64,000 bases of DNA from Trichostrongylus colubriformis (lineage: Eukaryota > Nematoda > Chromadorea > Rhabditida > Trichostrongylidae): assembly GCA_963978905.1 (NCBI GenBank), contig OZ022261.1, positions 31,741,686-31,805,685 on the forward strand. Reading direction: 5' to 3'. Both the position numbers and the translations under genes were made by a program. Of this stretch, positions 60,501 to 64,000 are shown piece after piece; positions within the stretch are counted from its first letter, which is position 1, and each line of letters starts with the position of its first letter. The notes beneath the pieces were generated by a model that saw only the letters and a program-made list of their open reading frames with translations, had not been told where the DNA came from and did no database searches.

Positions 60501-62751
60501 GTTAACTACTAAAGTTCATACATTGACGATGTACTGACAGCGAGGAGCAGGACAGATGTGAGATTAGGTGGCGCACATTCCCACTGTCATGGTGCAGGGA
60601 TCGAATCTCCCATCGACGCCCGCCCAGACCAATCAAGCTTTTCATCTCTCCGGGGTCGGTGAGTTGGCACCAGACCCGTCTGAGGGGATAAATGCACTGA
60701 CTTCTGCATCGGCTGGCCCCCGCAAGTCGTTGTATAGGCCAAATCGCATTCACCTGCCACCATGAATCTGGTTGGAACTAGGATACGCTGCTCATCCCAC
60801 ACAAAGGGACTGATTAACGACAAAGACCTCATCCTTTTTTATGGTCAATCAATTTATAATTTTTTTCAATTTCGTGAGAGTCTGTCATGCACTCTTTTTG
60901 TGATGTCGATCGATAAGCAGTTTTGGAGTGTCAAAACACGTTCTATTATTGAATAGAGTGCGTGGCGTATACTTCTGTTTGAAGCCACATCCGTTGGTAG
61001 ATCTTCCCTGCTTTAACTTCGCTGCATTCGATTCAGCATTTTGTAATGAGCGACTTTTTTGATACAAAACCGTCAATAAAACTCCACTGTTGAACTTTCG
61101 GCTGCCCCCCCCCCCCAGGAATGCATCAGTCTTTCTATTAGTGTTTATACTACATAATACTTTTACTCAAAATATGACTGCATTTGATTGCATATGGGCT
61201 ACGCAGTGATTTGTGGTATGTGACAGCGTGTTTTTAGAGACTACGACACTGATGCCGATATACCATCCGGAGAGATGGAAGCCTACATAGGCTGCCCTGG
61301 TTGGGATTATTAATCGACCTTCAATTGAGTATTTCCATACTTCTATGTTTCTCACAACTCCTGTTGTAACGCGAGAAATTAATTGGATTCAAATCTTATG
61401 GATGAAAAGGCTAAAATGAAGGACTAGGTGAAGTCACGTTACTTGATAAAACTCAGTAAAGCAAAACTTTTATACCTTCAACTTCACACTGCCTGACACT
61501 TTACTTTTTTCAGATCGAGGTTGTAGAGGGAACCATTGCTCGATGCCATCTAATGGAATGTCCTGAATAAAGTGATATTCAAGTTGACATAGTATATGGC
61601 CTGGCTTTAATGAGAATCAATGCACTCACACTGAGGTTCATACTAATACATCCTAAAAAGTCGTCAGTGCTCTCCCCAGAATCGGCACGAGCACTTTGGG
61701 CTACTTCTTTGAAGAAACGACCAAGTCCCTGAAAATTTGTACACTAATCTCATAAATTTAAGCTAACTTATGTAAAAATGGTTCTTGTATCGGCGTAGAG
61801 CAGTTCTGTATTGATGAAGTTGAAATCAGATCAATCTGTCATGCGAGGGTGGCAAAACGTGACAATTGAGCGCGCGGTTGCGCAGCGATCACTGTCTCGG
61901 CGATTCACAAAGTAGGTCTCCCACTGAGAGAGGAACGAAATTGCTCCTTTGAACGACTCTATATCATAAGCAAACTATCCTGTTCAGCTCACTATTATGA
62001 AGGGTGCATTTGCTGAAAAAGGTCTGAAGCGGCTTACTTTGAATCCTCCGGTGATCTGATTGAGTGATGAAACCGCGTCCATAACCGACTGCTCCTCGTC
62101 GTCATGGTCCCTTGAATTTGGGATTCGAGTGATTTGAATGGCATCTTTTTCATGTATTTGGATTGCTATTTTTACTACAATGCGCGAGACAGGAACAGTT
62201 CACTCAACTGAGGTCTAATGACGTCTGCTGTTCTTCTGGAATGCTAAGCAACTTTCTATTTAACTCACCAAATATCCATATGAAATCGATCGGTTTGCAC
62301 GTCATCGACGATGAATTGAAATCGCTCATTCCACTGGGGATTCAACGTTTTCCTTTGGACAGAGCTTGCTTTGATGAGTTTTGCCGGAATCGTACCGCTG
62401 TCAGATCCTTGAAACCACTTTTTATTGATCAGAGAAGTGATTGACATTAAAGGCATTATCTATGAGGAACATATCTTAAAACCTTTCTTTCCAACTTTTC
62501 GTCGGAAGGAGCCTCCGAATCTATGCAAGACACTGTCTCGTTTCTGTAAATGGATATTTTGTTATGTTGAAGATTTTTGTCGATTGGTAAAAAATAATGG
62601 GCTCAATTAATGGCTGTATCAGTCATTTTGTTACATGGACTGACCTGGTTTCGTGATGATTTAACACCTTCATCTTCATTCGATTCTATCACCTCAGCTA
62701 TTTCTCGCTTCCCCGGAACCACACCCATCATTGTGAATGGATCGCTAAATC
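45551..62751 (-). CDS. Munc13-4/BAIAP3-family protein (C2-MUN-C2), large multi-exon gene
   Basis: At least 27 exons. C2A: 62751-62645 ([16 protein letters not shown]), 62417-62269 ([17 protein letters not shown]), 62110-62038 (DHDDEEQSV), 61728-61630 ([12 protein letters not shown]), 61562-61476 ([15 protein letters not shown]). Bridging and MUN: 60324-60239, 59507-59391 ([20 protein letters not shown]), 59162-59059, 58399-58291, 58228-58098, 57403-57313 ([15 protein letters not shown]), 57252-57064, 56995-56936, 56593-56486 ([19 protein letters not shown]), 55332-55212, 54285-54175 ([19 protein letters not shown]), 54119-54075, 53057-52953 ([15 protein letters not shown]), 52139-51945 ([19 protein letters not shown]), 51544-51422, 51338-51063 ([17 protein letters not shown]), 51009-50986. 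C2B: 48071-47990, 47923-47761 ([20 protein letters not shown]), 46771-46660 ([19 protein letters not shown]). End: 46529-46477 and 45662-45551 ([20 protein letters not shown]). Both C2 domains keep Asp residues for calcium. C2A-MUN-C2B without C1 fits UNC13D/BAIAP3, which prime secretory-granule exocytosis through SNAREs. The N-terminus and one or two MUN exons are not found. The likely C. elegans relative is the BAIAP3/UNC13D-like gene or aex-1; I cannot decide. Confidence 0.93.
46240..46477. mobile_element. MITE family 3 copy abutting a Munc13-like exon
   Basis: Body with GCGACGCGATGATGCGAGC, TTGGATGGGTCTAGAAGG and GGCCACGCAAATTTTCTCCC, ending GGGCACACC at 46469-46477. The minus-strand exon 46529-46477 ends where this element ends, so its GTGTGCCC donor is element sequence. 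Confidence 0.65.
48652..48922 (+). mobile_element. tRNA-derived SINE copy 3
   Basis: Has the best preserved A box (TGGCTTAGTGACAGGTAGCG) and a B box GGGGATCAAATCTC, followed by CATCAACGCCCG, CAGACTCGTCTGGG and the CACATCGCATT body. It lies in the 2.9-kb intron between the MUN and C2B parts of the Munc13-like gene. Confidence 0.85.
49518..49587 (+). repeat. 35-bp tandem duplication
   Basis: CAGTGACAGCGGGGAAAATA... occurs at 49518 and 49553, two exact units, intronic. Confidence 0.9.
49859..50258 (+). mobile_element. MITE family 2, intact copy
   Basis: Ends GAAGGCACCGGTGGAGGTAA and (inverted) AAAGACACCGGGAGGGGTGA; 400 bp. It is in the same Munc13-like intron as SINE copy 3. Confidence 0.8.
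53465..53697. mobile_element. MITE family 3 copy
   Basis: Left GCGCGCGACGCGATGGTGCG and right (inverted) CTCGCACCATCGCGTTGC; outer ends GGTGTATGTCTTTAGGAC and CCCTAATGGTGCATATCC. Intronic in the Munc13-like gene. Confidence 0.7.
56172..56324. repeat. Perfect inverted repeat, 64-bp arms, 25-nt loop
   Basis: Arms 56172-56235 and 56261-56324 are exact reverse complements (left begins TGTGTTAGAACTTCTTCTGT, then GCCAACGAGGTTGTTAGG). The loop repeats TATTTATTAATGGCC. Intronic in the Munc13-like gene, between exons 56486 and 55332. Confidence 0.95.
57629..57846. mobile_element. MITE family 3 copy, diverged
   Basis: Outer ends GGTGTGTGCCATTAAGGCAG and CCAAATGGCACACACC are inverted repeats; the centre carries GGCGCGATTGTTC and CGGCGACGTG. 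Intronic. Confidence 0.55.
58519..58673. mobile_element. MITE family 1 copy
   Basis: AAGGTTGCGTTTATACTATG at the left and (inverted) AAGGTTGCCTTCATACTCTG at the right; core GTGCCGGCGACGGGGC. Intronic in the Munc13-like gene. Confidence 0.75.
59780..59934. mobile_element. MITE family 1 copy
   Basis: GGCCGCCTTCATGCTCTGCG at the left and (inverted) GGCGGCCTTTATACTTTGCG at the right; 155 bp. Intronic in the Munc13-like gene. Confidence 0.8.
60553..60828 (+). mobile_element. tRNA-derived SINE copy 4
   Basis: B box GGGATCGAATCTCC and the body CATCGACGCCCGCC, CAGACCCGTCTGAGG, GCAAGTCGTTGTATAGGCC, ATCGCATTCACCTGCCACC. Same plus orientation as the other three copies; intronic in the Munc13-like gene. 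Confidence 0.8.
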
Positions 62752-62913
62752 CTGTAAATGTAGGTGGTTCATTAAATAGCTGTCTTCGAAAAGTTATAAA
62801 TCATGAGGCAAGATTGCACGGAAAAGCACGATTTATCTTCTTTTTCATAGCCATTCATATTTCTGGTTTTCGCGTGGCATAGTATTGAAAAGATCGCGGT
62901 TGGTCATTGCAGA

Positions 62914-63204
62914 ATGCAAGAGCCTGGGTGGATTCGCGTAATTATTACTGTGAAAAACAATAATAAAGATGGGCCTATTACTTCAGACCTTATAGCTGCC
63001 AACAAAGTAATGACAAACCCGGTTAGACACGGCAGCAGCTCCAAAGCAAAAGAAGAAGGAATCTCATCATACACGATGCGAGATTTCGAAAATTCGTGGA
63101 CCATCGGAATTAGTGGCACAGGCATATTTTTCGAGGTCGAAGACGCTGCTCTGCGCCGGGTGTTGCAACAGTGCCGATGTAGCGCAGGGTCGAGCATGGA
63201 ATGA
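62914..63204 (+). CDS. Unassigned open frame, weak coding signal
   Basis: After an acceptor-like TCATTGCAG (to 62912) a plus frame of 96 codons reads IRVIITVKNNNKDGPITSDL, then GISSYTMRDFENSWTIGISG and FFEVEDAALRRVLQQC before a stop. The minus strand is also open. It lies where the N-terminal exons of the Munc13-like gene are expected, so either strand could be real. No homology recognised. Confidence 0.2.
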   Translation: MQEPGWIRVIITVKNNNKDGPITSDLIAANKVMTNPVRHGSSSKAKEEGISSYTMRDFENSWTIGISGTGIFFEVEDAALRRVLQQCRCSAGSSME

Positions 63205-64000
63205 GTAATTCTCAAGGGAGTGGATCGTATATTGAGTTGGAAAAAAGAGACGTATCTAAGGAGAAGTTTCCTCAAAGACAGTGAGAGGGGAAAGATCGGC
63301 AGATTGTGGAATATGAAAGTACAGGGCTGCCAAAAAAGTAATTTTTTCCTCCACTTTCAACCCCACTTTAGTCGCACTTCAGCAAATTCTGACAAGGTAT
63401 TTCCATGCCCAAATTCAAGAGCACATCTCATAGTATTACTAAACTCCGTAAGAGCCTTTTGCACGGAAAGGAGCGGGAGCTTATTATGAGTGAACATGAT
63501 ATGTCACCTCAACACGGCAAAATCCGAGATTTCGTCACTCTCGTTCACAACCTTGCAGAGGTCCCTTCACTGTGGGTACTTGAGGGGATTCATAATGGGT
63601 GCTGCCCTTAAGTATTCCGTTTTTTCCAGGCTCCCAACATCGTTCGTTTCCAAGATCCAAAATGGGCCATTACCACTGAAACCCCTCCGGAGGCGGATTT
63701 GAGACACGAAAAATGACACTTCGGATCATAGCAGCGTTGTCCAAGCAGCAAGGGTTCTGTGACTTCCATGAACCGAAGGGTCAATCCTTAGGAAGCTTCC
63801 CACAAAAAACCTACTACGAAACCTGGTCCACTGTTTTGGGTGGACGTTGATACCGTAGGTGCTGTGAAGCCCGACTGCGCCGACTGAAGGCCCCATATTT
63901 TTATGAAGGTGAAAGTAGTGAGTCTAAAATTGTTCCTACTTTTAGAAAAAAATTTCGGGAATATTTTGCCCCAATACTGCTCCCTCTCTTTCTTTCCGTA
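63205..64000. other. No supported feature
   Basis: Short frames on both strands without clear splice context. Upstream exons of the Munc13-like gene may start here or beyond the right edge. Confidence 0.4.

Noticed and set aside
1..64000. CRISPR array, rRNA or bacterial operon
   Set aside because: No regularly spaced short repeats with unique spacers, no rRNA-like stretch, and genes are interrupted by introns.

Overview
This window looks like nuclear DNA of a parasitic nematode, most likely a strongylid (hookworm-like) worm. The reasons are short exons joined at GT..AG introns, two exons with the pattern of the nematode-only SXP/RAL-2 (DUF148) family, a C. elegans-style linker histone with introns and a poly(A) signal, and very dense mosaic repeats (Helitrons, mariner and piggyBac-like remnants, tRNA-derived SINEs, several MITE families). 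I see no prokaryotic organisation, CRISPR array or rRNA. The genes below were assembled by eye from splice sites, reading phase and protein patterns, because single open frames here are short and often misleading.

Layout. 0-8.3 kb: the tail of a membrane-anchored protein on +, then minus-strand exons of a secreted protein (signal peptide at 8269) and of an SXP/RAL-2-type domain. 8.4-10.7 kb: exons of an unknown minus-strand gene, interrupted by a SINE and a piggyBac-like element. 10.8-12.4 kb: a three-level nest of transposons. 12.7-16.9 kb: a seven-exon minus-strand gene for a Pro/Ser/Asp-rich protein, in which every junction keeps phase. 17.4-22.1 kb: exons of a minus gene, a small plus-strand gene, and a five-exon minus gene with a possible signal-peptide exon, tail to tail with the plus gene. 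24-25 kb: exons of a Cys-containing protein. 25.2-33.4 kb: two direct copies of a 1358-bp sequence, the second split by a 2.1-kb Helitron that carries a 146-bp tandem repeat; an unknown gene lies between them. 37.4-38.3 kb: a complete linker histone H1 gene. 40-45 kb: a retroelement tail and a large inverted, satellite-bounded repeat block. 45.5-62.8 kb: one large minus-strand gene of the Munc13-4/BAIAP3 (UNC13D-like) family, C2A-MUN-C2B, probably acting in priming of dense-core vesicle or secretory-granule exocytosis.

The strongest unexpected signals are: a Helitron with a perfect empty-site control in the same window; nested insertions in one MITE; a MITE whose terminal GT appears to serve as the splice donor of the Munc13-like gene; two perfect 50-bp and 64-bp inverted repeats with tiny loops plus a 25-bp palindrome at the centre of a foldback; and an odd array of exon-like T-rich repeats at 42.0-42.8 kb inside an inverted satellite-bounded block. 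I found no clear new enzymatic or defence system.
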